DNA from: Vitellaria paradoxa
Taxonomy: Eukaryota > Streptophyta > Magnoliopsida > Ericales > Sapotaceae
Length of the DNA stretch: 64,000 nucleotides
Assembly (NCBI GenBank): GCA_019916065.1
Contig: CM034241.1
Location: 19,297,541 to 19,361,540, forward strand
Reading direction: 5' to 3'
This document shows positions 1 through 11,260 of the stretch, one piece after another (within the stretch, counting starts at the first letter, position 1; the number at the start of each line of letters is the position of its first letter). Under the pieces are notes generated by a model that did not search any database, was not told the origin of the DNA, and saw nothing but the letters and a program-made list of their open reading frames with translations. The position numbers and the translations under genes are program-made.

Positions 1-1080
1 GCATCGCGTATGATATGATTAAGCTTAGAGGTTAACTTGCACTCGTTCTCACCCATTGGATGGAATACATGATAGAACTCTACGTTTAGAAGTTCACTGG
101 TATTCCAATATCATAGAGCCCGAGAAAGCCCCTTATCTTTCCTAGTTGATACTCCCTTATTCATAGAACTTGTAAAATAACAAGATGATGGTGAAAAAAA
201 AGTAGAAAACCAAGATTAATAAAGTATAACAAAAGAAACCATGTACTTATTAAACTGTAACAGAATAAAAAAAAATTAATCATAGCAGTTGTTTAGGAAG
301 TAGACGAGCTTGGGATAGACTATGCTTGGGTGGTAAACTATATGTTGGGGGAAACTAGGATGGAAAGCTGTGTAGGTGCACGTGCTGTGGTATTTGACTT
401 GGTGTATGCACTAGGGAGTAAAGGGCTAACCGTGAAGGAGTTGGGCCTGGTGCTAGTGAAGTTGACTGTGAGAGGGTGGGGCCTTATGCTGGTGGATATG
501 ATAGTGTGGATATGTCCCCTGTGTGAACCTGTGAACATTATAATAAATCTACCACGATGTGAGGATGATCTTCACTGGGCCTACGTTAACTTAATATATC
601 TATTTACATATATTGGTATAATATGTTAATTTTTAAGAAAATTTCATAAAAAATAAAACATAATTTTAAAATGATTTACACAATATTAAAAACTTCAAAA
701 TATCATTGTATAATAAGAGGTCATTGACGAATAAAATCAACTGCTTCCCTTCGATGAGCTCTCTAAACATGTAGCCTTGGAATCATTTCAAACAAGTTCA
801 ATTTGATCTAGATTTTGCTGGGCAAACACATTCACATCTAGCTGATTGCATTCAATCTAAACTCTCTCCTTCAAGTTATTTCTACTGTGACATGCCATTT
901 AGGATCTAGTAAGTCTGGGGCGTAGTAAACTTACTCCGCTTGTTGTGCAAAAATATAAGATCTATTACTTATTCGATCATCTCGATATAACAAATTGTTG
1001 AAGTTTATCAATGTAAAATTGCAATCATCAATTTTAGTACCATAGATTGTATCGACTTAGTTGCACTTAAACAACACAAA
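1..1080. other. AT-rich intergenic stretch, nothing recognised
   Basis: No convincing coding region, RNA gene or repeat boundary is visible. Short open frames around 330-630 occur on both strands with no recognisable motif, so they are treated as chance ORFs. Confidence 0.5.
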
Positions 1081-1082
1081 TG

Positions 1083-2040
1083 TTTTTTTTTTGGTAAGTA
1101 AATAAGATTTTGATTAATGGGGATAATTACAATATCTAAGGGGCATTCCCCCCTATACAAGTTCAGGTATTAATAGTATCTATACAAGAGTTGGGGAGAC
1201 CCCAATTAGTGCAAAAGCTCTTATTAAAAGTATTATAATTCAGTTTCATAGACTGAGAAGCTCTTATCTGTGCATTTCTCTCCAGCCATATGTGATAGAT
1301 TGTAGCTAACCAAGCTACTTTACATATAAAGTTTTCCATAGACTTACCGCTGAATTTTTGAATGGCCTAGTTGACTTCATTCACCCAACCTTGCCAGTTA
1401 TCAGAGATGAAACTCATTTGGCAAATAGTGCCCCATATTTCAGCAAAAAATAGACATGAAAAGAATGGATGATCAAGGCTCTCATTAGTCGATTTGCAAA
1501 TGACACAAAAGGGAGCTACTTGTGATACCCCAACTTGTTGCTCTATCAAGTGTGCTGAGCTTACCTTTTATTGTTAGCCATGCAACAAAGCTGTGCCTTA
1601 GGATGTGCTTTGGGAACCATATCAATCTATGCCAGTTTACTTGGGAATGATGCTGCCTCAGAGAATTCCAAGTGGCTGCAGCTAAGCAGGTAGAGGAGCT
1701 AGAAGTAGTCTAGATGAATTAATCTTTTTTTGCCTCTATGGAAAGAAACTAGGAGCGTGGGTGGAAATTACTTCTTGGAGTCCCCAAGTGGTGGGGTACG
1801 GCTATATCCATCTATTGCTGGAGACAATGGAAGATAACTTTACATCAAGGGGAATTTTTGCATCATAAGCTAAATGTTGGCCATACTTTGGAATAAGAGG
1901 CCGTAATGGATGCCAATTTCCAAACCATAAAGAAACTAAATTTCCATTCCCAATAATATATTTAGATATATGACTAGCAGATGATCTTAGCTTAAGGAGT
2001 TCTTGAAACAATAGATTTTCATTACTTGTTGGACTGACAC
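1083..2040 (-). mobile_element. L1-type LINE remnant, 3' end of the reverse-transcriptase ORF
   Basis: On the minus strand, two open segments match the C-terminal part of plant LINE polymerases. The segment at 1802-2011 has the motif usually found near the end of ORF2 (IGNG...SLWFGNWHPL). The segment at 1367-1549 is a zinc-binding RVT domain (zf-RVT) with a C-x2-C...DH...F-x2-C pattern (CVICKSTNESLDHPFFSC). A plus-strand T run at about 1083-1092 sits where the 3' poly(A) of a minus-strand LINE would be. The reading frame is broken between segments, and the 5' part (endonuclease and RT core) is absent, as expected for a 5'-truncated, decayed copy. The upstream limit near 2040 is approximate, and no target-site duplication was established. 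Confidence 0.75.
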
Positions 2041-3280
2041 ATTTTTTATCATTAAGAAAGTATGTCTCTTTCTCTCTTGATATGTATGTTTATTAATAAA
2101 AATCATATATCTAACTCTCACTTTTGGCTCTGGTTTCTCTCAACTTTGGTCATTTATTTGGTAAGTCCAATTGCTTAGAGTGGAGTGTCTTGTTCACTTG
2201 ACAATGCAATTATAAATTAATAATTGAACTTCAAGTTGATTTTGTTGAAAGGAAATACTCTTCAAATTGTGATAATTCTACATTTATCTTTTATATGAGA
2301 ATATAATAACAAAGTAGTTTAAGAGGATAAGATATTTTTCTATGTTGTTAATCTATTAAATGTTTGCCTCGATAGAACAAAGCTCCATAATGTCATGGGT
2401 TGACACAACATTTGTTGATGTGATCCATGATTGATTGACTTTTCTTAATTATATCGAACATAAAAGATAGGCCATGTGCAAATGACATGAAAAAAATGCT
2501 CTTATAGATCTAAAATTCCAAGTCGCATAGTTTGGTCCAACTATTTCATGTCATTAAAAGATTCAATTATAGTAGTATTTAATTTCTGAATTCCAAGCAG
2601 TCTTTACAAAGGACTCAATAAGGTTTGGAAGGGAAAGTTACTAGAAGCAAAGGCTTGTGGAAATTCTATAAAGATTTAAGAAGCACAAGTATGATCGCTC
2701 GAGCTTTCTTGCTTCTATTTTCTTCACCTTGGACATTTTAATTTAGTAAATTTGTGATGGTTTCTAATCCTTCTTTAGTCACAAGTAAAATAGCCTTGCT
2801 TGTTTTATAGAAAATGGTAGTACTTTATGATTCTTTACAATTGGCTCACAAGCATATTTTGAATTCATTCTATGGATATGTGATATGCAAGTGAATCATG
2901 TTATTATCTAGTTTCATGATTTTGCTTATGATTTTGATTCCCTATTATGCTTTGTTATCTGAAAATATATCCTTCACATGGTTTCAGTTTAGGGGTACAA
3001 GGTGGTACTTTATGGAAACGACAGGTGTAGTTACTTATATTGGTGTAAAGATCATTCAAAATGCTCGTTTACAAGTTTAGAAAATTGGATGACCACTTGA
3101 ATTAGACACAAATGTTACTTCGCATGCTTTTCCTGGATCATTTCCAAAGAAGTATATGTTCCAAACAAAGTGTACCTTTTCTTTTACTGGTTCACATTAT
3201 TGTTCAATCCATTATATATCATAAGCTCTAATGGTTATATTATTTTTCTATCTTTTTGTTATAAATTTTTTGTTGCTTAT
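2041..3280. other. AT-rich intergenic stretch
   Basis: No gene can be supported. A short frame at about 2990-3035 preceded by TTTCAG and followed by CAG/GTG could be an exon of an unknown gene, but it is too short to call. Confidence 0.4.
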
Positions 3281-3545
3281 CAATAATACTATACAATGCT
3301 CGAAACCCAATGCCCATTATGACTCATTGGCCATGGGCATGTCCCCTCTTGGCACCCTGGAGAAGGCTCAAAATGCATATATAAGGAGGTGAGTGTTCTC
3401 AGCAAGGCTGGGCATCGCATGCCGCGCCCCCCAGCACTCCCTGAGTTTCCTTGGCATGCTCCTCCGAGGTGATGGGGCACACTTTGGGCTTTCCTCGAAG
3501 TGGGCGGGGGATGACAAAGGGGTATGGCAAGCCATCATCTTAGGT
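3281..3545. other. GC-rich island of unknown origin
   Basis: About 260 bp here are clearly richer in G+C than the surrounding sequence (for example GCCGCGCCCCCCAGC near 3420), with a TATATAAGG string near 3376. Overlapping short ORFs occur on both strands, which is a by-product of the composition. No domain is recognised. It could be part of an old retroelement LTR or a short non-autonomous element; no terminal repeats were found. Confidence 0.35.
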
Positions 3546-4184
3546 ATCACTTTGATTTCGAAGAAATTAACCATTGTTCTCGTTTGCACAGTATATAAGT
3601 CAAGAAACTAAGTATTTTTTTTTTTTTTTTTGCAGACCATATATTTTGGAAACTCAAAAAAGAAGTTGACAATTTCTTTTCTTTATGCTATGCTTGATGT
3701 TGCAAGGAACAATACAAATGACCAGCACTAGGTCAGGTGAAAGTTAACTTTCTTTTTTGAATTTCTTGTTCTCCTCTGTATGCATTATCTAGTGCTCGCT
3801 TTGCTTAAGTTATATTTTTTGATAGTAATGATTTTTTGATGCATTCTACTTCTAACTGTTATTTGTTGCGAACACTCAAATTACAAGATATTTATAGTTC
3901 TTAACATACCTTTATTTTTTCGTTTTATTTTATTTTTGGTAATTGATATTGTTGTTTGAATAATTGGTGACTTAGGGTTGGTGAGGCCATATGATGCTTT
4001 TAGGGGTTGAATAATTGTCAAGATGCATAGTGAGATCCAAAAGAGTAATTTCATAAAAAGTTTGAATGCTTTTTTTATTGCTTTAATTCCAAAAATAATA
4101 ATAACAAATAAACAAAGTGAAAAAAAGTAAGATAAAAGATTTGGAACTTCAAATCAATTAGTTAGATTAGAGGTTTGTATAAAA

Positions 4185-4300
4185 TGATTGTTAATAGTGT
4201 TAGCCTTAAGATTGGAGAGAGTGCTAGGTGAAATTGTTTCAGATATACAAATTGCCTTTGTGGAGGGGTGTTAATTTTTGAATGCGTTTTCAGTGACAAA
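4185..4300 (+). repeat. Left arm of a diverged inverted repeat
   Basis: The segment from GATTGTTAATAG to GTGAC is similar to the reverse complement of 5239-5352. Shared blocks include GAAATTGTTTCA and GGGGTGTTAA. Similarity looks near 80% by eye. The two arms flank about 0.94 kb. They may be two copies of one repeat family inserted in opposite orientation, or the arms of a decayed foldback element. Confidence 0.55.
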
Positions 4301-4474
4301 TGAGGTGGTGATTTAAGATTGAAAAGTTATGAACTTGGGGTGATTTGTAAATTGGATATAGAAAAATATTATGATCATATCAATCAGGGTTGCATAATTT
4401 ATCTTTTAAAGAGGATGGGGTTTGTATCAAAGATAGATGATGGATTTTCTGATGTATTTTCCTAGTGAACTCAT

Positions 4475-4504
4475 GAGAGAGAGAGAAAAAAAAAGAGAGA
4501 GAGA
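4475..4504. repeat. GA/A-rich microsatellite
   Basis: An imperfect (GA)n tract is interrupted by an A run. It is a simple-sequence repeat with no evident function. Confidence 0.85.
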
Positions 4505-5238
4505 CAGGGACTCACAGTTGACGTAAAACATTTATTTTTCAAATGTGATGCATGAAACACACATGATCATTTTTATAACAGGCACAAAAAATTATGATAC
4601 TTTCACCATCCAATTTATCATGCAGCTCTAGACTAATTCAAGAATGACATCAAATAAAAATATTGACAAAGATTTTTCTCTTTTAACTATACTATTCATT
4701 CAAATTAACTAAAATTGCATAGAATTATTACCAAAATTTTACTACTCACTTTAGCTTCAATAATACGTTAAACATTTTGATTGAAATGGATGATAAGAAA
4801 ATAAGGAAAACATCTCCTAGGAACATCCAAACCTCAATGAGGACGGTCATTTAGCTTAGATAAAAATAATATTCATGCACAAGTGGAGTTACTAAACACA
4901 TCCATTCATCCTCTAATATCTTGGACAAATCAAAACTGGTATTAAGTGCTTTTCATTGGCCCTCTCTCATGTCCAAAGTTAACAAAGGCTTCATATTATA
5001 GATAAAAGTGTGTTCCTAGTTACTTAGAAAATTCAATTTCCTTGAACCTCCAAAATAGTTCAGTTACATGGATATATACTTTATATTAGAAACCCACTTT
5101 TCAGTTCAATTATCTATACTTCATGTTAAGAATGCACTTTTTATTTTCTATCTTAATATTGGTTGCTCTTATGTTAAGGGAGATTCATCTTTGGATGTTC
5201 ATTGTTATTTTACTCTTAGTAGTTAAATGAAACTAATT

Positions 5239-5352
5239 AGGTGACAAAAATGCATTCAATATTTAACACCCCTCTACAAAGATAATTTATGTATTTGAAA
5301 CAATTTCATCTAGCAATCTTTCGAATCTCAATACTGACACTGTTAACAATCG
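5239..5352 (-). repeat. Right arm of a diverged inverted repeat
   Basis: This is the partner of 4185-4300 in inverted orientation. It contains TTAACACCCCTCTACAAAG, TGAAACAATTTCATC and GACACTGTTAACAATC, complementary to the left arm with scattered substitutions. The downstream sequence around 5390-5420 (a TCGAxx phrase and 'gaaacccctttcc') resembles the start of the insertion at 44822 only loosely. Confidence 0.55.
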
Positions 5353-5658
5353 ATTTATTAAAAAAAAAAAAAAACTAGTTTGAAACCCCTTTCCTTGTAG
5401 ATTCGACTTCGAACTTACCGAAAAGCGTAAAAACTATTGGATTAGGAATCTAAAAAATTTTAGGTTTTGAACACCTTCAAGCCTAATAATTGTGCAAGAT
5501 GGTAATATATATCAGTTGGATACATATTATACTTCTTTGCATTGTTGCTTATTATTAGACACTATATGTTTTAGTGACTCCCAAAAAAATTGATGTTGGT
5601 AATTTTTTATTACATCTCATTCCATTGCACTATATTTAAAATAAATAACCAAACTATA

Positions 5659-5760
5659 GGAATGGGAATGCTTCCATTCCCATGTTTTTCATGTTAGTAT
5701 GCCAACATGGGAATGGAATAGGCATTTTATTCCATTCTTGTCCCAATGCCATTCCATTTC
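5659..5760. repeat. Hairpin-forming GGAATG-rich repeat, MITE-like
   Basis: A perfect 13-bp inverted repeat is present: TTCCATTCCCATG at 5672-5684 and its complement CATGGGAATGGAA at 5706-5718, with a 21-bp loop. Further GGAATGG and CCATTCC words lie on both sides. This architecture fits a short foldback or MITE-type sequence, but no outer terminal repeats or target-site duplication were established. Confidence 0.45.
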
Positions 5761-7179
5761 CTTCTAACAAACTAAGCCTCCCCAAGTAAACTAAAAGTTA
5801 GATGAGAATAGATGCTCAAATTGGATTCAAGCTCCCATGTCCATTTAACATTGGAAGAAATAATATAAAGTTTGTTGTTTCAACAAAGCCTTGATCCAAC
5901 TCCAAAAAGAAGCATGTCAATTGTTAACTTTTCCTTGATTTATAATAAATTATTGCCTTGCCTACAAAGAAAACCAATATCAACATACTAATTGATGATA
6001 AGATTGCAACCTAAAAATCTAGTTAACCATTGAGGACACATAAATGAAGTACTGCAAGCATGCAGCAAGATTCCTCCTAAACAGCATAAATCTAGAATTC
6101 CAATTAAACATTGAGTATACAAAAACAAAATTACGGGAAGCATATATCAAAGCTGGCTTAGTAAAGAACATATGTGCCAAAGAAGAGAGGGGAAAATAGT
6201 ATGTAGATGCTAATGCAACCTAACTTTACCTTATTAACTAATGATTTTATCTTAGAAGTAGTATCTTACTTAAGCTCTATCTTTCTCTTTGCTCTATGTT
6301 CTTCTACAATTTATATTTAACCAAAAAAATAAAATAAATTAGACACTTTAGCCCGAAATGAAAGAAACATGAAAAAATAATGGTAAGAATTAAAAGGGAA
6401 CAACAAATACTTACAGTACCTTCCTGTTTTGCCATTTTTCAAGTATAATCAGCCATAACTTTTAGTTTTATATTGAGAAGAAAGATCATCAAATTAGTGT
6501 AGAAATTACTCTAGCAACAAACATTTCAAAATCATTTCTCTAAAACAATAGCATTGAAAAGAAGTTTCAAAATAGAGGAAAAACAGGAAATGTATATATA
6601 TAAAAAGTGTAAAGGTTGCAAAATCCATCATGCAAATATGGAAAACTAAATCAATGCTAAAGCAACCGAAACAACATGAAAACAAAAGTGCTAAAGTTGC
6701 CAACCATTTCGAATTCATCTATAGGTGCATGTGCATATAGACAGTAAAGAATAATTTAATTAAATATTTATTAAATAAGATTCAGTTATAACACAAACAT
6801 ATCAGTGTTTAGCTCAGAAATTTTGCAGTATTGAGTTGGTTAAGAATATATTCACGTTCTTGTGGATTAAGCAATATTTGTTGGGGTTTTGCTAATGCTA
6901 CATAGAAGACATCATGTTAAACTCACTATTAAATCAAATCAAATGCTAGACAAACATTCAACCATTTTATTTAATTTTTCAATCAGCAACAAAATAAAAA
7001 TTTGTTAATGAAAATAAATTAAAGAATATAGGAAAAGAAGGATGAGATATCCCCCAAAACAAAAAGCTACAAATGGGATTGTGCACTAATGCAAACCAAT
7101 TCCAATGAGATACTGCCAAATAAATAAACTCAAATTATGGAATAATATATAACCAAAAGGAGATATAGAACCACATTAT
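5761..7179. other. AT-rich intergenic stretch
   Basis: No coding region or repeat boundary could be supported. The minus-strand open frame at 6506-6718 is hydrophobic but has no family signature. Confidence 0.4.
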
Positions 7180-7900
7180 TTCCCATATTCCATTGATATC
7201 TTCACTTTGGTCTTTAAATAATGTTCGAGTTCCTTTCTTTCCAAAAAGCCGATAGCAGAGACATCACTATTACTCTCCACAATATCTTTACTCTTTTACT
7301 TTTGCCACATCCCCCAACCTCTATTATGAATATATCAACACGAAAGACAAAAGGGCAACTCAAGGCATATTAAAACCAAAACATAACGTACTCCATAATG
7401 CTATAGCCACATGACAATGCAAAAATAAATGATCCAAGGATTTAGAATCCCTTTTATAGAGAATGCACTATTGTGGCGATAATGCTGAATGAGGTCTGTT
7501 CTTTTGAAGAATATCATAAATATTGAAATTTTTTAAGAGCCAAGTTCCAAAAAAATACTTTGACTTTAAGGGTTACTTCACTATCCAAAACATTTTGGAA
7601 GGAAGCAAAGAGTTCAGATTTGTGTAATCTATTAAAAGATCAAAGAAAAATTTGGATGTAAAATTACCCAACAACGTTGGACTCCAAATCTTGTTGTCAC
7701 TCGAATTGAAGTTCAAAGAGACAAGAAGGTTCTAAAAAACTGCATATTCTTGTGTTTCTTGCTCATTTAGATTTCTAAAATTTTGAAAAGCCCACCTATA
7801 GATATGACCAATTAGAAACAACTGAGCCAATAGAGTAGTTATGATTTTTGCTCAAAGAAAGTAGACAAGGACAATTGTCTTCAAAGTAGAATCCCCAGCA
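7180..7900 (-). mobile_element. Decayed L1-type LINE fragment (RT C-terminus and zf-RVT)
   Basis: Reading the minus strand in several frames gives recognisable pieces of a plant LINE ORF2 C-terminus in the right order. First comes a stretch typical of the region before zf-RVT (DNKIWSPTLLGNFTSKFFF at about 7690-7640). Next is a K-K-F...DILQKNRPH segment near 7530-7490. Then comes a zf-RVT-like CILYKRDSKSLDHLFLHCH near 7470-7410, and finally a FWKERN-like tail near 7250. Stops and frameshifts separate the pieces, and none forms a long ORF. This is a different, older copy from the one at 1083-2040. Boundaries are approximate and no poly(A) tail or TSD is evident. Confidence 0.7.
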
Positions 7901-7904
7901 TATC

Positions 7905-8724
7905 ACAAACTTCTCTAGTTCTAATTCTATTTTCTCCCCTTCCCCCAATTTTCTTACCTTAAAATGTTGTTTGCCATTTCTTAGAAGCCTATTCTTTCCT
8001 TAGGTCTTCTGACAACTTCGACTACTGTGTGGGTGAGCAATGTGCTTAAAATGCTTTCTCTTTGAAAGATTATTCACATCTCTTGAAATGGATTTGCAGT
8101 TGAATCTTTGTACAAATAGAAAAAGTGATAGTACCCTGCTGGTAATGAACCTCAAAAAACAAGTTTTAATGAAACTTTTGAGTTAAAATTCTTGCTGTTT
8201 CATGAGTCATGAATTAGTGTGTTTGATTTTGTCCTTTGAAATTTTGCCTTTAGGAAGAAATTTTTATGGTGTTTTGTCCTTTGCAGGCTTGAAGACTGGC
8301 ACAAACAACCATTTTATATTTCCTAATCTTAGTTGAATTAATAAGATACCCATGTATTGGGGAGGAAAAGATGACTTGGGTTGCTGATCATTTAGCATTA
8401 AGTTGCCAGTGTAGATCATATTAAAAGCATTTTTGTATATCAGCTCATGCTTATCCTTGGTCATTCAAGTTCTTCAAATTGGCACACTTTGTAGGTTGCC
8501 CTTCCCGACACTTGGTTATTTCTTCTATTTTCATCACTCTTATATTTCAATTACTTGCTTGTTGTTAATTAAGGGTTGGAATGGAGAAGTTTAGATTTAT
8601 AATTTGTGTCATTTCATGTCTATTTGTATGTATACTCAAATATCCTAAAAATTAATAGACAAGTTACATAATTAATTTATTTCTAAATTGGATCAAATTA
8701 TGTCCACTTTGAATTAACGTATTC
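7905..8724. other. AT-rich intergenic stretch
   Basis: Nothing recognisable beyond short chance ORFs. Confidence 0.4.
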
Positions 8725-8846
8725 GTGCTATGTTAGATTCTTGTTCTCTTTTAGTAACTTTTTGTTCATGTGGATGATATCTATTGTGCTATGTCAGATT
8801 CTTGTTCTCTTTCAGTAACTTTTTGTTCATGTGGATGATATCTATT
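8725..8846 (+). repeat. 61-bp tandem duplication, two copies
   Basis: The unit GTGCTATGT...GATATCTATT occurs at 8725-8785 and again at 8786-8846 with only two visible substitutions (TTAGATTC/TCAGATTC and CTTTTAG/CTTTCAG). This is a recent local duplication with no coding content. Confidence 0.9.
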
Positions 8847-10819
8847 ATCATGTTCAAGTCATTTTGGCATGAAATGGGACTAGAAAAACTACTAGCATTT
8901 GTTCAATCTGGTATCTATGTCGTATGTAATATTACCATATTGTGACTCTCTCTTAATGGGAGGGAAGACCACATTAATTGTAAAAATTATCATGCTAACT
9001 TGACCTTTTTACGTTCTTTGTTAATGACAAATGTAGCAAAATTGCTATCAAAAATTAACTTCATATGTGATGGAATGCTTCATCCTCATGATCATTTTTT
9101 TTTTTTTTAATCTTTGGTCATCGTTATAATTGCTCTCTTACTTTATCCAAATCTTGTTTCATTGTTCCCTCTTCTGTTAATGCATTTATTTTATAATGTT
9201 TAACCTTTGTTTAATTTCTTGCAAATAACTCAGGAGTACTCCATCAACTGTTTAGTATATTCTCCTTTACTAATTGATTGACTCTAAACTCTTGTACAGT
9301 TTTTCCAAGAGTATAAATTTATTTTCTAACTAACAGGCTACTAATTTGGTTTTTAAACTCATGTACAATTTTTCAAAATATATAAATGAACAAAACCAAG
9401 TCGGGTAGTAGAGTGTTTGAATAAGATTTGTTAAATTTAATGAGCTTAAAAACTAATTCATGCTTCGAGTCGAACTCGAGCGAATTTTTAATTGATTCAA
9501 TCTCAAGTCAAGCTTAAATAGTCCAGCAAGAATAATTAGTTTACTATTTTCAACTTGGAATATTGTTAAATATTTTTCATATTTAACTTTTAAATTCTTA
9601 TTAGACTTTTATCAAAATTTTTGCCTTTTGTTATATTATATAACTTTAATTATTCTTTCCTTAATACGAACTCTTTCAAAAGTCTTTTCTTCTTTCTTAT
9701 TATTCTTTTTAACTGAAATTGTGAAGATTTTCTTCTATTATGATAATAGCTAGAAAAATTATATCGTAAAGTCTTAATATACTTATAATTTAATCCAAAT
9801 CTTATATTTGAAATATAGGGTATGATTGGTTTCTGAACAAGATGAAATAGGATAAGGACAAATTAGTAGGGTAAGGTAGGATGATCAATCTCATTGATCT
9901 AATTCCTATCTTTGGTGTAATCGAGATTAGAAGTAGGCTGTTTATAAAAAATAACAAGAACACCCTTGTTCGTATATTTTATTACAATATACGTTAAGGC
10001 ATGATCAACAATAAAGTTAGCCAAATTAGTATCAAGATTTTGTAGATTATTTATAAATTTAGAATTTAATTAATTTTTTTATTTTTTATAATTTAATATA
10101 AAATCCTAGTGATTAATTATTTCAATACTTAAAAATATTAAAATAATATGTGAGCCATTGTCCAAATTTATATTTTAAAATAATTAATAATAAGTATGTA
10201 ACAAACAAATCTTACTAGAAGGACAAAAATGCCATTTCATACGCTATCACAGTCTCTCTCTTTTTTACCATACCACACTTATGGGATATAGTTAACCCAT
10301 TGCATTTGTGATACTTCGAAATTTTATTTTCAAAAATATTAAATTAATTAAAATATATTAGAATATTTTCAATAAAATTAAAAAATACATAAATATATGT
10401 AAATATTCATATCTATTTTAGTTTGAATTTTATAAATTTATTTGGTTTAGTAAATTATTTGGAATGAATATTATTTTCAATTATTTGATTTGATTTTTTT
10501 ATTTAAACCTTTCATTTGGAATCAACTAGCATTTATTTAAAATTACCAACCCAAATTCATCACTTAAATTTCTTGTCCCAATGTTATTTCTTAAAATTTT
10601 TATTTTTATTCCTTAACCAAATTCCTAAAAGGTGGTCACAAATTCATCTCGACTCCTTAACTAGACGCGACTCCACTTTATTTCCTAACCAATTCCTTAA
10701 ACCGCCTTTAACCCACTTGTGTATCCGTCATAGCCCATGCCATAGTGACATCTTGGGTTTTCGAGTTATGAAAATTTAGGGTATTATAGTTATCTTTGTA
10801 GTTATCGCGATAAACTTAT
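8847..10819. other. AT-rich intergenic stretch
   Basis: Low-complexity A/T-rich sequence with poly-T near 9100 and no supported gene. The 87-aa plus-strand frame at 10516-10779 has no recognised motif. Confidence 0.4.
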
Positions 10820-11260
10820 GGCGGGTAAGACTATACCTACAATTACCAATGTTTACTCTCGTCTTGAACATTCCTCTTTAGGCCACTGCTCTTACCAACG
10901 TTTACTCTCGTTTTGAACATTCCTCTTTAGGCCACTACTCTCAGCCAGCTTCTTTGCCTGGTAATTTTGATTCTGCTGCCCTATGTAGTTTTTTTGGAGG
11001 TTATGGCTCTGATGGTGAGTTTCATGGCTCCCATGGTGGTGGGCGTGGCTTTGGATGCGACATTAAGCAATGTGATCATTGTGGGGATAGTGATCATCTT
11101 GAGCCCCTCGACACTAACTCTTATTCTGAATAGAGCACTTCTGGTTTGAGTAATCCTACTATGCCTATTACAACTTCTCTAGGCCCTGTTCAACCCCCTA
11201 CTAAGTTAAAGGTTATTTTTGCAGACTCTTTACATCTCTCGTTTTTCTAACTCTACTACC
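10820..11260 (+). pseudogene. Possible copia gag remnant (CCHC-like segment)
   Basis: One forward frame gives a glycine/serine-rich stretch ending in CDHCGDSDH, near 11070-11095, which resembles the first half of a retroviral CCHC zinc knuckle; the final Cys is missing. A Gly-rich run before the knuckle is common in copia gag. A 49-bp tandem duplication lies at its start. A purine-rich GGGGTGGGGGCA near 11330 could be a relic polypurine tract. No LTR was found, so the assignment is weak. Confidence 0.3.
10844..10941 (+). repeat. 49-bp tandem duplication, two copies
   Basis: The unit beginning TACCAA and containing GTTTACTCTCG and CCTCTTTAGGCCACT occurs at 10844-10892 and 10893-10941 with a few substitutions. 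Confidence 0.85.

Noticed and set aside
330..629. 99-aa ORF near the left edge with an overlapping antisense ORF
   Set aside because: No signal, domain or codon evidence; the surrounding sequence is ordinary AT-rich intergenic DNA.
9830..10310. Segment resembling the interior of a MITE (starts near TATGATTGGTTT)
   Set aside because: I looked for matching terminal inverted repeats and a target-site duplication and found none that hold.
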